64,000 nt of DNA from NCBI RefSeq assembly GCF_000333015.1, contig NZ_BANT01000004.1, positions 124,001 through 188,000 of the forward strand, read 5' to 3'. The notes under the pieces were generated by a model, which searched no databases, was not told the DNA's origin, and saw nothing but the letters and a program-made list of their open reading frames with translations. The translations under genes were made by a program, and so were the position numbers. This document shows positions 54,746 to 63,438 of the stretch, one piece after another. Numbering within the stretch: position 1 is the stretch's first letter; every line of letters starts with the position of its first letter. This stretch comes from Gordonia hirsuta DSM 44140 = NBRC 16056. Lineage in GTDB: Bacteria > Actinomycetota > Actinomycetes > Mycobacteriales > Mycobacteriaceae.

Positions 54746-55740
54746 GCCGGTGCCCCGTGCCGGCGCAGGATCACCACGAAGACCGGAACACCCACCAGCG
54801 CGGTCACCAGGCCCAGCGGCAGTTCCCGGCCGGGCAGCACCACCCGGGAGGCGATGTCGGCGCCCACCAGCAGCAGCGCCCCGACCAGGGCGGTGACCGG
54901 CAGCAGCCGCCGATGCAGCGGGCCGACGGCGAAGCGGGCCAGATGCGGGATCACCAGTCCGACGAACCCGATGATGCCGGTGTCGGCGACCAGCACGGCG
55001 GTGCAGATCGACACCGTCAGATACAGAATCCAGCGGGTGGCGGTGACCGGGACACCCAGGCTGGCGGCGGCCCGATCGCCGAAGGTGAACGCGTCCAGGA
55101 CCCGGGCGTGCCACCACACCACCGCCAGTGTGGCCGCCACCGCGATCAGCACCACCAGGGTCGAGGGCCAGCGGGCACCGGCGACCGAGCCCAGGGTCCA
55201 GCGCAACACGATCGCAGCGGCGTCCCGGTCGCCGAAGTAGATCATCGCCGAGGTGAGCGCCGCTCCCCCTTGGGCGACGGCCACACCGGCCAGGATCAGC
55301 CGGTTGGGCAGCAGCGCACCGCTACGGGTGGTGGCGATCGCGAAGACCAGCGCCAGCGCCCCCAGAGCGCCGATGAAAGCGGCCACCGACACCGCCCCGA
55401 TCCCGGCGGTCAGCCCCACGCCCAGCCCGGTGGTGATCACCAGCACCGCACCCACCGAGGCCCCCGAGGACATGCCCAGCAGATACGGGTCGGCCAGAAC
55501 GTTTCCGGTCAGCGACTGCAGCACCGCCCCGCAGACCGCCAGGCCCGCGCCGACCGCGGCCGCTGTCACCACCCGCGGCATCCGCAGGTTCACCACGATG
55601 TGGACGGTGTTGGCGTCGATTCCGCCGGCCAGCCCCAGCCGCGCACCGATCGCGGTGAACACCTCGTCCAGACTCAGCCCGACCGAACCGACGACGATGC
55701 CCGCAGCCATGCTCAACACGAGCGCGGCGGCCAGCACCAC
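54742..55740 (-). CDS. btuC: FecCD/BtuC-type ABC permease
   Basis: 332 residues from a GTG at 55740. Ten membrane helices with the family segments RMPRVVTAAAVGAGLAVCGA, LQSLTGNVLADPYLLGMSSG, IGFVGLVIPHLARFAVGPLH and PGRELPLGLVTALVGVPVFV. The frame is open upstream (ARLLDRRTTGGLLILT looks like the usual N-terminus) but has no ATG, GTG or TTG there, so the true start may be a rare CTG or the GTG given. 50 bp separate it from the binding-protein stop. Confidence 0.9.
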   Translation of the reverse strand: MVLAAALVLSMAAGIVVGSVGLSLDEVFTAIGARLGLAGGIDANTVHIVVNLRMPRVVTAAAVGAGLAVCGAVLQSLTGNVLADPYLLGMSSGASVGAVLVITTGLGVGLTAGIGAVSVAAFIGALGALALVFAIATTRSGALLPNRLILAGVAVAQGGAALTSAMIYFGDRDAAAIVLRWTLGSVAGARWPSTLVVLIAVAATLAVVWWHARVLDAFTFGDRAAASLGVPVTATRWILYLTVSICTAVLVADTGIIGFVGLVIPHLARFAVGPLHRRLLPVTALVGALLLVGADIASRVVLPGRELPLGLVTALVGVPVFVVILRRHGAPA

Positions 55741-55790
55741 CGTCAGGATCAGCAGGCCGCCGGTGGTACGACGGTCCAGCAGCCGAGCGG

Positions 55791-56756
55791 TCAGCGCGAA
55801 CCCAGATGGTCCGACAGCGCCACCGCGCCGTCGATGGTGCGGGCCCCCGGCGTCGACTCGGAGAACGGCAGCACCAGATACGACTGCTCGCGCACCGCCG
55901 TCAGGTTCTTCAGTACCGGGTCGGCCTGCAGATAGGCCTTCTTCGAGTCGGCGGAAGAGAAGTCGGCATCGATCAGCACGATCACCTCCGGATCGGCGCG
56001 CAGCACCTGTTCCCAGCTGACATCGGCCCAGTTGCCGGGCTGATCGGCGAAGACGTTAGTGGCACCGACCGCGTCCATGATCAGCTGCGGGCCGCCCTGT
56101 CCGGCACCGGCCGACGGGGTGTCGGTGCCGTTGTCCCACCAGAAGATCCGCACACCCTTACCGTGCGCATCCCGCTCCAGGTCGCTCAGCTGCTGACGCA
56201 TCCGGGTGTTCACCTCATCGGCTTGCGCGGAGCGGCCGAACAGGACTCCGTAGTCGGAGACCTCGCCGGCGATCGCCTCCCACGAGGCCGCCGGACGGTC
56301 GTCCTTGTTCTCGCATCCGAACGGGGAGACGTAGGTGGCGATCCCCAGCCCGGCCAGTTCCTCGCGGGTGCCGATGCCCTTGTCCCCGAACGCCGAGGAG
56401 TAGGAGGCGGCCACCAGATCGGGGTGAACCGTCAGCACCTGCTCGAGGCTGGGGTATTTCGGCGCCAGCACCGGAACCTTGTCGTAGGCGGCCTGCAGCG
56501 CCGGGGCGATCGCATCGTCGAGGTAGGCGGTACCGACCAGCTGGTCGCCGGCGCCGACGGTCAGCGCCGATTCGGTGGCCCCCTGGTTGACGGTGACGCC
56601 GCGCGCGGCCGGGGCCGGCAGCGTCACCGTCCGGCCGCAGTTGGTCAGGCTGACGGTGCCGCCGTCGGCGGAGGGTTCGTTGGTGCCGCAGGCACTCAGC
56701 CCCAGGGACAGCGCCGCCGCGGTGGTGACGGTGACGACGGTTTGCAGGGTGCGCAC
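55791..56756 (-). CDS. btuF: Cobalamin/corrinoid-binding lipoprotein (BtuF-like)
   Basis: 321 residues from a GTG at 56756. Lipoprotein signal VTVTTAAALSLGLSACGTNE. Two-lobe metal-chelate binding fold: GATESALTVGAGDQLVGTAY, YPSLEQVLTVHPDLVAASYS, PQLIMDAVGATNVFADQPGN, SWEQVLRADPEVIVLIDADF. Sequence alone fits cobalamin or siderophore receptors; the cobalamin riboswitch just upstream decides for B12. Confidence 0.9.
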   Translation of the reverse strand: MRTLQTVVTVTTAAALSLGLSACGTNEPSADGGTVSLTNCGRTVTLPAPAARGVTVNQGATESALTVGAGDQLVGTAYLDDAIAPALQAAYDKVPVLAPKYPSLEQVLTVHPDLVAASYSSAFGDKGIGTREELAGLGIATYVSPFGCENKDDRPAASWEAIAGEVSDYGVLFGRSAQADEVNTRMRQQLSDLERDAHGKGVRIFWWDNGTDTPSAGAGQGGPQLIMDAVGATNVFADQPGNWADVSWEQVLRADPEVIVLIDADFSSADSKKAYLQADPVLKNLTAVREQSYLVLPFSESTPGARTIDGAVALSDHLGSR

Positions 56757-56796
56757 GGCTACCCGCCTTCCATTCTCGTGGAATCGTGGTGTGCGC

Positions 56797-56982
56797 TACG
56801 GCCGGTCTCCTGGCTCGGCAGGGACTTCCGGCGACGGCGCCTTCCCGGGGCCGTCCCGCGCGGGGTGCGGCGCCCAGTGGCCGGGAGGTTCCCGAAGCCG
56901 TCGTCGGACCTGCTCACAGTGGCGAGAACCGCGCCGGTCTTGCACCGGACTTCCCGAACACCGCAGCGTCGGAATCATCCTA
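56797..56982 (-). promoter_or_regulatory. Cobalamin riboswitch
   Basis: On the reverse strand this leader contains the B12 box AGCCAGGAGACCGGCC (56800-56815), the upstream conserved parts GGGAAGTCCGGTGCAAGACC and GGTTCTCGCCACTGTGAGCA, and paired GC-rich arms between them (CCGGCCACTGGGCGCCGC region). These are the hallmark elements of the adenosylcobalamin riboswitch. It ends about 40 nt before the btuF start, so it should switch off the operon when B12 is plentiful. Confidence 0.93.
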
Positions 56983-57029
56983 GCCTCGCGCGCGGAATAA
57001 TCGCGCGCCGACCGGGCTTGATCCAGAGT

Positions 57030-58052
57030 ATGAGTGACGTCGAATTCGGATTGGACACCTTCGGTGGAGTCACCACCGACGAGCACGGCCGGCAGGTGTC
57101 GCATCCGCAGGTGATCCGGGACCTGATCGACGATGCGGTCGTCGCCGACGAGCTGGGCCTGGACTTCTTCGGTGTCGGCGAGCACCATCGCCCGGATTTC
57201 GCCGTGTCCAGCCCCGAGATGGTGCTGGCGGCGATCGCGGGGAAGACCTCGACCATCCGCCTCGGCTCGGCGGTGACGGTGCTCAGCTCCGACGACCCGG
57301 TACGGGTGGTGGAACGTTTCGCGACCCTGGATGCGGTCTCGGACGGACGCGCCGAGATCGTGGCCGGCCGCGGCTCGTTCATCGAATCGTTCCCGCTGTT
57401 CGGCTACGACCTGTCCGACTACGAGGTCCTGTTCGAGGAGAAACTGGATCTGCTGTCGAAGCTGATCGAGCAGGAGCCGGTCACCTGGAGCGGCACCACC
57501 CGGGCCGCGCTGACCGATCAGCGGGTCTTCCCCACCACCGGCCAGCGGCTGCCGGTGTGGGTCGGTGTCGGCGGGACCCCCGAATCGGTGGTGCGCACCG
57601 CCCGTTACGGCTTCAACCTGTTCCTGGCGATCATCGGCGGCGATCCGGCGCGGTTCGCCCCCTACATCGACCTGTTCGATCGGGCCCAGGACGAGTTCGG
57701 GGTGCCCCGCGCCCCGGTCGCCGTGCACTCCCCCGGCCTGGTCGCACCCACCGATGAGCAGGCCCGCGAGACCGTCTACGACGGCTGGCTGGCGTTCCGG
57801 ACCCGGCTGGGCGCCGAGCGCGGGTGGGGCCCGCCGCGGCCCGGCGAGTTCGAGGACGAGATCGAACACGGCTCCCTGTACGTCGGCTCGCCGCAGACCG
57901 TGGCCACCAAGATCGCCCGCACCCTGCGGGCGCTGCCGGTGAACCGGTTCGACTTCAAGTACGACCAGCCGGTCCCCCATGCCGCCCAGCACCGTTCGGT
58001 CCAGCTGTACGGCGAACAGGTGGTGCCGATGGTCAAGGACATGCTCGCCTGA
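57030..58052 (+). CDS. LLM-class flavin-dependent oxidoreductase
   Basis: 340 residues: EFGLDTFGGVTTDEHGRQVS, GLDFFGVGEHHRPDFAVSSP, IRLGSAVTVLSSDDPVRVVE, AEIVAGRGSFIESFPLFGYD, PVWVGVGGTPESVVRTARYG. Luciferase-like TIM barrel that uses FMN or F420; the EHHRPD motif favours an FMN-type monooxygenase subgroup. Substrate unknown. Divergent from the B12 operon. Confidence 0.92.
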   Translation: MSDVEFGLDTFGGVTTDEHGRQVSHPQVIRDLIDDAVVADELGLDFFGVGEHHRPDFAVSSPEMVLAAIAGKTSTIRLGSAVTVLSSDDPVRVVERFATLDAVSDGRAEIVAGRGSFIESFPLFGYDLSDYEVLFEEKLDLLSKLIEQEPVTWSGTTRAALTDQRVFPTTGQRLPVWVGVGGTPESVVRTARYGFNLFLAIIGGDPARFAPYIDLFDRAQDEFGVPRAPVAVHSPGLVAPTDEQARETVYDGWLAFRTRLGAERGWGPPRPGEFEDEIEHGSLYVGSPQTVATKIARTLRALPVNRFDFKYDQPVPHAAQHRSVQLYGEQVVPMVKDMLA

Positions 58053-58077
58053 GCCGGCCGGGACGGCCGGGGCGCGG

Positions 58078-59721
58078 CTACCGTTCGCTGACCCGGCCGT
58101 CCTCCACCTGCCAGCGGCGATCGGTCTGCACCACTTGAAGCATGCGCCGGTCGTGCGTCACCAGCAGCAGAGCGCCGTCGTAGGTCTGCAGGGCCGATTC
58201 GAGTTGTTCGATGGCGGCCAGGTCCAGGTGGTTGGTGGGTTCGTCGAGCACCAGCACGTTGACGCCTCGGGCCTGCAGCAGCGCCAGGGCTGCGCGGGTG
58301 CATTCCCCCGGGGACAGCTTCTCGACGGCGCGATCGACGTGATCGGCGCGCAAACCGAACTTGGCCAGCAGCGTCCGCACCCGTTCGGTGGTGTAGTCGG
58401 GCACCAGCGACTCGAAGCGGGCGGCCAGCGGCTGGGTTCCGGTGAACAGGGCCCGCGACTGATCGATCTCGCCGATCGCGACGCTGGCACCCAGGTGCGC
58501 GGTGCCCTCGTCGGGAGCCTGCCGACCCAGGAGCAGCCGCAGCAGCGTCGATTTTCCGGCTCCGTTGGGTCCGGTGATCGCGATCCGTTCGCCGGCGTTG
58601 ACCTGTAATGACACCGGTCCCAGGGTGAAATCTCCCTGTCGTACGACGGCCTGGTTCACCGTCGCCACCACCCCGCTCGAGCGGGGTGCAGAGCCGATCG
58701 TGAACTCCAGGACCCACTCCTTGCGCGGTTCGGCGACCTCCTCGAGCCGGGCGATACGGCTTTCCATCTGCCGGACCTTCTGCGCCTGCTTCTCGCTGGA
58801 TTCGGTCTCCGCCCGGCGACGGATCCTGTCGTTGTCGGGCGCCTTGCGGACGGCGTTGCGCACCCCTTTGCTCGACCATTCGCGTTGCGTGCGCGCCCGA
58901 GCCACCAGATCGGCCTTCTTCTCGGCGAACTCCTCGTACTCCTGACGGCGGTGGCGCCGGTCCACCTCGCGTTCTTCCAGGTAGCTATCGTAGCCGCCGC
59001 CGTAGACGGTGCTGGTGTGCTGGGCCAGGTCCAGTTCCAGCACCCGGGTCACGGTTCGGGAGAGGAACTCGCGGTCGTGGCTGACCAGCACCACCCCGCC
59101 GCGCATCGCCGTGACCACCTCCTCCAGGCGGGCCAGCCCGTCCAAGTCCAGATCGTTGGTCGGCTCGTCGAGCAGCACGATGTCGAACCGGGAGCACAGC
59201 AGTGCCGCCAGTCCCACCCGCGCGGCCTGCCCGCCGGATAGTTCGGTCATCGCCGCAGATGCGCCGACGGTCAATCCCAGTTCGGACAGCACCGCCGGCA
59301 GTCGTTCGTCCAGGTCGGGAGCCCCGGTGGCCAGCCAGTGGTCCAGGGCCGCGGCGTAGCGGTCGTCGGCCCCGGCCGGCGGCGACGGCTCTGCCAGTGC
59401 CGCAGCGGCCGCGTCCATGGCCGCCGTCGCGGCCGTGCCCCCGGTGCGCCGGGCGACGTACTGCGCGATGGTCTCTCCGGTGCGGCGCTCGTGTTCCTGC
59501 GGCAGCCAACCGACGAAGGCGTCGGCGGGGGTGCGTGAGACGGTTCCGGCCAGCGGTGCCAGCTCCCCGGCGAGTATCTGCAGCAGGGTCGTCTTACCCG
59601 CCCCGTTGGCACCGATCACCCCGATCACATCGCCGGGTCCGACGGTCAGGTTCACGTCGTCGAACAGCACGCGGTGGGCGTAGCCGCCGGCCAGATCCTT
59701 GGCCACCAGGGTCGCCGTCAT
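58078..59721 (-). CDS. ABC-F family ATPase
   Basis: 547 residues with two nucleotide-binding domains and no membrane helices: GVIGANGAGKTTLLQILAGE and MTELSGGQAARVGLAALLCS in the first, ITGPNGAGKSTLLRLLLGRQ and KLSPGECTRAALALLQARGV in the second; both LDEPTNDLDLD / LDEPTNHLDLA Walker B segments are complete. The linker is long and charged (YEEFAEKKADLVARARTQRE), as in ribosome-acting ABC-F proteins. May act on ribosomes or confer antibiotic resistance; which drug is not predictable. ATG overlaps the glsA stop by 4 nt. Confidence 0.93.
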   Translation of the reverse strand: MTATLVAKDLAGGYAHRVLFDDVNLTVGPGDVIGVIGANGAGKTTLLQILAGELAPLAGTVSRTPADAFVGWLPQEHERRTGETIAQYVARRTGGTAATAAMDAAAAALAEPSPPAGADDRYAAALDHWLATGAPDLDERLPAVLSELGLTVGASAAMTELSGGQAARVGLAALLCSRFDIVLLDEPTNDLDLDGLARLEEVVTAMRGGVVLVSHDREFLSRTVTRVLELDLAQHTSTVYGGGYDSYLEEREVDRRHRRQEYEEFAEKKADLVARARTQREWSSKGVRNAVRKAPDNDRIRRRAETESSEKQAQKVRQMESRIARLEEVAEPRKEWVLEFTIGSAPRSSGVVATVNQAVVRQGDFTLGPVSLQVNAGERIAITGPNGAGKSTLLRLLLGRQAPDEGTAHLGASVAIGEIDQSRALFTGTQPLAARFESLVPDYTTERVRTLLAKFGLRADHVDRAVEKLSPGECTRAALALLQARGVNVLVLDEPTNHLDLAAIEQLESALQTYDGALLLVTHDRRMLQVVQTDRRWQVEDGRVSER

Positions 59722-60995
59722 CGCTGCCGCACCTGTCCGCGGTCGTCCACCACGGTGATCCGGCCGCCGGTGCCCGGATCCGGGTCGGGCAGCACCTGAT
59801 CGGGATCGAGGACGAACACCTCGTGGCCGTCGATCGTCAGGCGGCGCACCGCCTCGAGCAGCATGCGCCGCCCGACGTCGTCGATTGTCCCGATCCGGGC
59901 CAGATCGAGCAGGATCGACGAGGTCACCGGCGGGCGCACCTCGAATTCGCGGACCACGTGTTCGGCGGCGGCGAATCGCAGATCGCCCTGCAGTTCGATC
60001 ACTTCGATCGCATCGGGTCCGTCACCGTCGACGTACCGGTCGGCGATCGCCTCCCGGGCGGTGCCGGGCACATCCATCAGGTGCATGCCCATATCGGCGG
60101 TGAACCGCTGGAACAGATCCACCCCGCGCACACTGTTGCCGTGCCGGTCCAGCCGGGGCGAGAAGGTCGCGATCCCGGCCTGGCCGGGCAGCGCACCGAT
60201 CAGACCGCCGGACACCCCGCTTTTGGCGGGCACCCCCACCCGCGTCATCCAGTCGCCGGCGCCGTCGTACATCCCGCACGTGGACATCACACTGAGGACC
60301 TGCCGGACCACCGGCGCCGAGACCACCGGCCGTCCGGTGACCGGGTTGACGCCGCGGTTGGCCAGCGTCGCCGCCATCACCGCCAGATCGTCGGTGGTCA
60401 CCAGCAGCGAGCACTGGCGGGTGTAGCCGGCGACGGCCACCAGCGGGTCCTCGGCGATGATGTCGTGGGCGCGCAGCATGTTCGCCAGCGCCCGGTTGCG
60501 ATAGGCGTGGTGCAGTTCGGATTCGTACACGGCCTCGTCGACCTCAAGCCGGCGGCCGGCGAAGGCGCTGAGCCCGTCGACGATCCGCTCGAACCGCTGA
60601 TCCGCACCCGCTCCGGGAGGACCGCTCAGGCTGGTGGCCACCAGCGCACCGGCGTTGATCATGGGGTTACGGGGACGACCGCTCTCGGGTTCCAGGGAGA
60701 TCTGGTTGAAGGAGTCCCCACTGGGCTCGACCCACACTTTCGACAGCACCTCGTCGAAACCGCGGTCGGCCAGCGCCAGCGCGTAGACGAACGGTTTGGA
60801 GATGGACTGGATGCTGAACTCGACATCGGCGTCGCCGGCCGAGTAGACGTGCCCGTCGACGGTGCACAGGGCCGCCGCCAGCCGGTCCGGGTCGGCCTGC
60901 GCCAGTTCCGGGATGTAGTCGGCGGTGGCCCCGGAGGTGTCGGCGGCCACCGAGCGCAGGGCGTCGGTGAGGTAGTCGGGGATCGGTGAGCGCAC
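59718..60995 (-). CDS. glsA: Glutaminase with C-terminal STAS domain
   Basis: 425 residues from a GTG at 60995. Serine-dependent glutaminase core: FSIQSISKPFVYALALADRG (nucleophile Ser/Lys), NPMINAGALVATSL, ANRGVNPVTGRPVVSAPVVR, AKSGVSGGLIGALPGQAGIA. Residues about 330-405 form a STAS-like domain (IEVIELQGDLRFAAAEHVVR, SILLDLARIGTIDDVGRRML), a known add-on in this family. It hydrolyses glutamine to glutamate and ammonia. Coupled by overlap with the ABC-F gene. Confidence 0.94.
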   Translation of the reverse strand: MRSPIPDYLTDALRSVAADTSGATADYIPELAQADPDRLAAALCTVDGHVYSAGDADVEFSIQSISKPFVYALALADRGFDEVLSKVWVEPSGDSFNQISLEPESGRPRNPMINAGALVATSLSGPPGAGADQRFERIVDGLSAFAGRRLEVDEAVYESELHHAYRNRALANMLRAHDIIAEDPLVAVAGYTRQCSLLVTTDDLAVMAATLANRGVNPVTGRPVVSAPVVRQVLSVMSTCGMYDGAGDWMTRVGVPAKSGVSGGLIGALPGQAGIATFSPRLDRHGNSVRGVDLFQRFTADMGMHLMDVPGTAREAIADRYVDGDGPDAIEVIELQGDLRFAAAEHVVREFEVRPPVTSSILLDLARIGTIDDVGRRMLLEAVRRLTIDGHEVFVLDPDQVLPDPDPGTGGRITVVDDRGQVRQR

Positions 60996-61026
60996 GCGCT
61001 CAGCCTACGGCGCTCACCGATCCGGT

Positions 61027-62151
61027 TCAGTACCGGAAGGTGGCCAGCGCTTCGCCGTCGAGGTCGCCGAGGGTACGCACCGTACCGCCGGCTTTGAGTG
61101 TGCCCAGCAGGCCGCGGTTGGCCAGCTCGCGCGGCTGCTCGCCGGTGATCTGCGCGTCATCGCGCGACAGGAACAGGGTGTCGACCCGTCCCTCGCCGGC
61201 CGCGCGTGCGATCTCGGCGAGGTCGAAGGCGCCCTTGCCCGAGTGCGCCAGCGACCGGGCACGTTCCTGTTCGGCCTGTTCGCGGGCGGTCTCTTCAGTG
61301 TTGACCACCTGCCAGGCGGCCGAGCGCAGATCGTCGGGCTGGGCGTGTTCGGGATTGCCGGCGATCACCCCGTCGACGATCGCCGGATACGGGCAGGAGG
61401 CCGTGAAGATCGGCAGGTATTCGGCGACGGCGGCCAGCACCAGGGCCTGGGAACGGGCCGTGCCCAGCCGGGTGCCGATAGCCTGGCCGACGGCCCGGAT
61501 GTACTTCTCCACCAGGGTGCGGTCGATATCGCCGCCGCTGCCCTGGAAACTCGGGACGCCGTCGGCGCCGGCCGAGCCCGAGCGCACATCGATCACCCGC
61601 TCGGGCAACTCGTCGATCACCTCGTCGAACGAGGCGGGCACGTTCTCCAGCGGCAGTTCCTCGATCACGTTGCGGGTGGAGTCGAACAGCCGCACCGAGT
61701 TCTGTGCCAGCGCCAGGACATAGAGTTTGCGGTCGCTGGCGATCACGGGGGCCACCGGCAGCAGGTTGAACTCGTCCCCGACGGTCAGGCTCTCGGTCAG
61801 TTCGATCGGCACCCGCAGCGGCAGAAAGAAGCCTTCGGCCAGGAAGACGATCAGACCGCGGCTCTGCAGCCGCCAGTACGACGGATCCTCGGCCAGCGCG
61901 GTGACCGGAGCCAGGAACGCGTCGGCGGCGGCCTCGCGCATCCCGTCCTCGACCAGCCGGGCCTTCGCCTCGCGAAGATGGCTCTTGAGCGTCAGCGCCG
62001 AGACCTTGTCGCTTTGGCCGGTGACATCGGTCGGAACGGTAAACGTGAGCTTGACACCTCCCTGATCCTGGCGTTCGAGGACCGCACTGAAGTCGATCTC
62101 GTCAACGATTCCCTGGGAGTTCTTGGTCAAGGTCTGCACCCTTCTCGACAT
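61027..62151 (-). CDS. Bacterial archaeo-eukaryotic release-factor-like protein (baeRF group)
   Basis: 374 residues. The middle domain reads DRKLYVLALAQNSVRLFDST with preceding LLPVAPVIAS; C-terminal part ARSLAHSGKGAFDLAEIARA, GRVDTLFLSRDD and ANRGLLGTLKAGGTVRTLGD matches the eRF1/Pelota-like domain 3 organisation of baeRF family 3. The GGQ peptide-release motif is absent, so ribosomal release is not implied; a role in ribosome or stress handling is inferred from the superfamily. ATG at 62151; a TTG 18 nt inside with GAAGGG upstream is another start. Confidence 0.7.
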   Translation of the reverse strand: MSRRVQTLTKNSQGIVDEIDFSAVLERQDQGGVKLTFTVPTDVTGQSDKVSALTLKSHLREAKARLVEDGMREAAADAFLAPVTALAEDPSYWRLQSRGLIVFLAEGFFLPLRVPIELTESLTVGDEFNLLPVAPVIASDRKLYVLALAQNSVRLFDSTRNVIEELPLENVPASFDEVIDELPERVIDVRSGSAGADGVPSFQGSGGDIDRTLVEKYIRAVGQAIGTRLGTARSQALVLAAVAEYLPIFTASCPYPAIVDGVIAGNPEHAQPDDLRSAAWQVVNTEETAREQAEQERARSLAHSGKGAFDLAEIARAAGEGRVDTLFLSRDDAQITGEQPRELANRGLLGTLKAGGTVRTLGDLDGEALATFRY

Positions 62152-62370
62152 TCGGGCCGGTGTGAGGCTGATAACACCTCCAGCCTAGCCAGATCGTCGG
62201 CCCCGGGGCACAGACACAGATATCGGCTCGATCGGAAACCAGAGGGCGCATCCGGTCCGATCAACCAGATCCGTGCCAGAGCGCACCAGGGCGAGCGCTG
62301 AGCTTGTGAGCACAGAGTTGGCGCAGGTAGCCGCCGCAGGCATGGCCCGAATAAGAACCAGAATAAGAAG

Positions 62371-62401
62371 AAGTCCCCTCCGAACAGGTCGGAGGGGACT
62401 T
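62371..62401 (-). terminator. Rho-independent terminator after tRNA-Ala
   Basis: Perfect 13-bp stem (AAGTCCCCTCCGA with its complement) and 5-nt loop, followed on the reverse strand by CTTCTTCTTATTC, a U-rich run. It lies 8 bp downstream of the tRNA 3' end. Confidence 0.85.
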
Positions 62402-62408
62402 CATTCTG

Positions 62409-62481
62409 TGGAGCTAAGGGGACTCGAACCCCTGACCCCCACACTGCCAGTGTGGTGCGCTACCAGCTGCGCCATAGCCCC
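62409..62481 (-). tRNA. tRNA-Ala, anticodon GGC
   Basis: 73 nt on the reverse strand, folding as a complete cloverleaf. Acceptor GGGGCTA pairs with TAGCTCC including the G3:U70 wobble that identifies alanine tRNAs; D arm GCGCAGCTGGTAGCGC; anticodon stem CCACA/TGTGG with loop CTGGCAG, anticodon GGC (reads GCC/GCU); T arm with GGTTCGAGTCC. CCA is not encoded. A terminator follows. Confidence 0.97.
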
Positions 62482-62633
62482 GTATTCGGTTTGTGCTCTC
62501 TCTCGAGTGCGCTACCGAAACTACCCCATCGCCCCCGCCCCGGCAAAATCGGCGGACCCCGCGGCCATCGATGGGGCCGTCCCCGCAGCTCACCGCCGGC
62601 CCGCGGCGCGAAAACGCGGGGACCGAACGTCCG

Positions 62634-63377
62634 CTACTTGCCGGTGCCGCCGGCGATCAGTGTGGCCACCCAGCCGTCGCCGTCGAGGATGCCGCTGACC
62701 GGCTCACCGGCCACCAGAACGGTCGGGGTAGCCACCCGGCCCTTGTTCGAGTTGTACAGCTGCTGCTGCGAGGTGCGGCCCATCTCCTGTGCCTGGGACA
62801 CCAGAGCCCCCTCGGCGATGCAGTCGCGGGTCTGCTGGTCGGCGCCGACCGTTCCGGCCAGTTCGGCCATCTGGGCATTGGTCAGATCACCGTTGGAGTC
62901 CGGCCCCGGCGCCTGCGCGAACAGGGCTGCGTGCAGGCGGGTGAAGACCTGGCGGTCGTCGTGGCGAGCGGCGCACAGCACCGCTCCGGCCCCGCGCGAA
63001 GAGTAACTGTCCGACGGCGACTGGTCGTCCATGAAGGTCAGCAGGTGGTAGCGCACCCGCAGCTCGCCGGCCTGCGCGGCCGCGGACAGTGCGTGACCGG
63101 ACTGCTCCTCGAACTCGCGGCAGTGCGGGCAGGTGAAGTCCTCGAAGACGTCCACGGTGATCGGGGCGGTGCGCTCCCCGACGATGAAGGCCGCGTTCTC
63201 GGCGAGCACCGCATCCTCGACGTCCGGGTACTCCTTGTTCGCATTCCACACCAGCCCGCCCACGATCAGCGCGATCACCGCCACCCCGACGCCGATCAAC
63301 ACATAGGCCGACCGGCTCGAGGTGGCGCGCGGCTGATAGTCCGGGTTCTCCCGCGTTACGGGCGTCTTCTTGCTCAC
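62634..63377 (-). CDS. Membrane-anchored DsbA-like thiol oxidoreductase
   Basis: 247 residues from a GTG at 63377, which lies 7 nt after TACAGT on the reverse strand (63385-63390). One membrane helix YVLIGVGVAVIALIVGGLVW near residue 25, then an extracytoplasmic thioredoxin fold with the active site FEDFTCPHCREFEEQSGHAL (CPHC) and the cis-Pro loop RVATPTVLVAGEP. Extra cysteines (VLCAARHDD, TRDCIAEG) lie in the helical insertion. A disulfide-forming oxidase or protein thiol carrier of the mycobacterial DsbA-like type. Confidence 0.92.
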   Translation of the reverse strand: MSKKTPVTRENPDYQPRATSSRSAYVLIGVGVAVIALIVGGLVWNANKEYPDVEDAVLAENAAFIVGERTAPITVDVFEDFTCPHCREFEEQSGHALSAAAQAGELRVRYHLLTFMDDQSPSDSYSSRGAGAVLCAARHDDRQVFTRLHAALFAQAPGPDSNGDLTNAQMAELAGTVGADQQTRDCIAEGALVSQAQEMGRTSQQQLYNSNKGRVATPTVLVAGEPVSGILDGDGWVATLIAGGTGK

Positions 63378-63438
63378 GGTCTCGACTGTAGCGGGCGCCG
63401 ACGACGGCGGGGCAGTCCCGCCCGGCCGCCGCGTGCGG

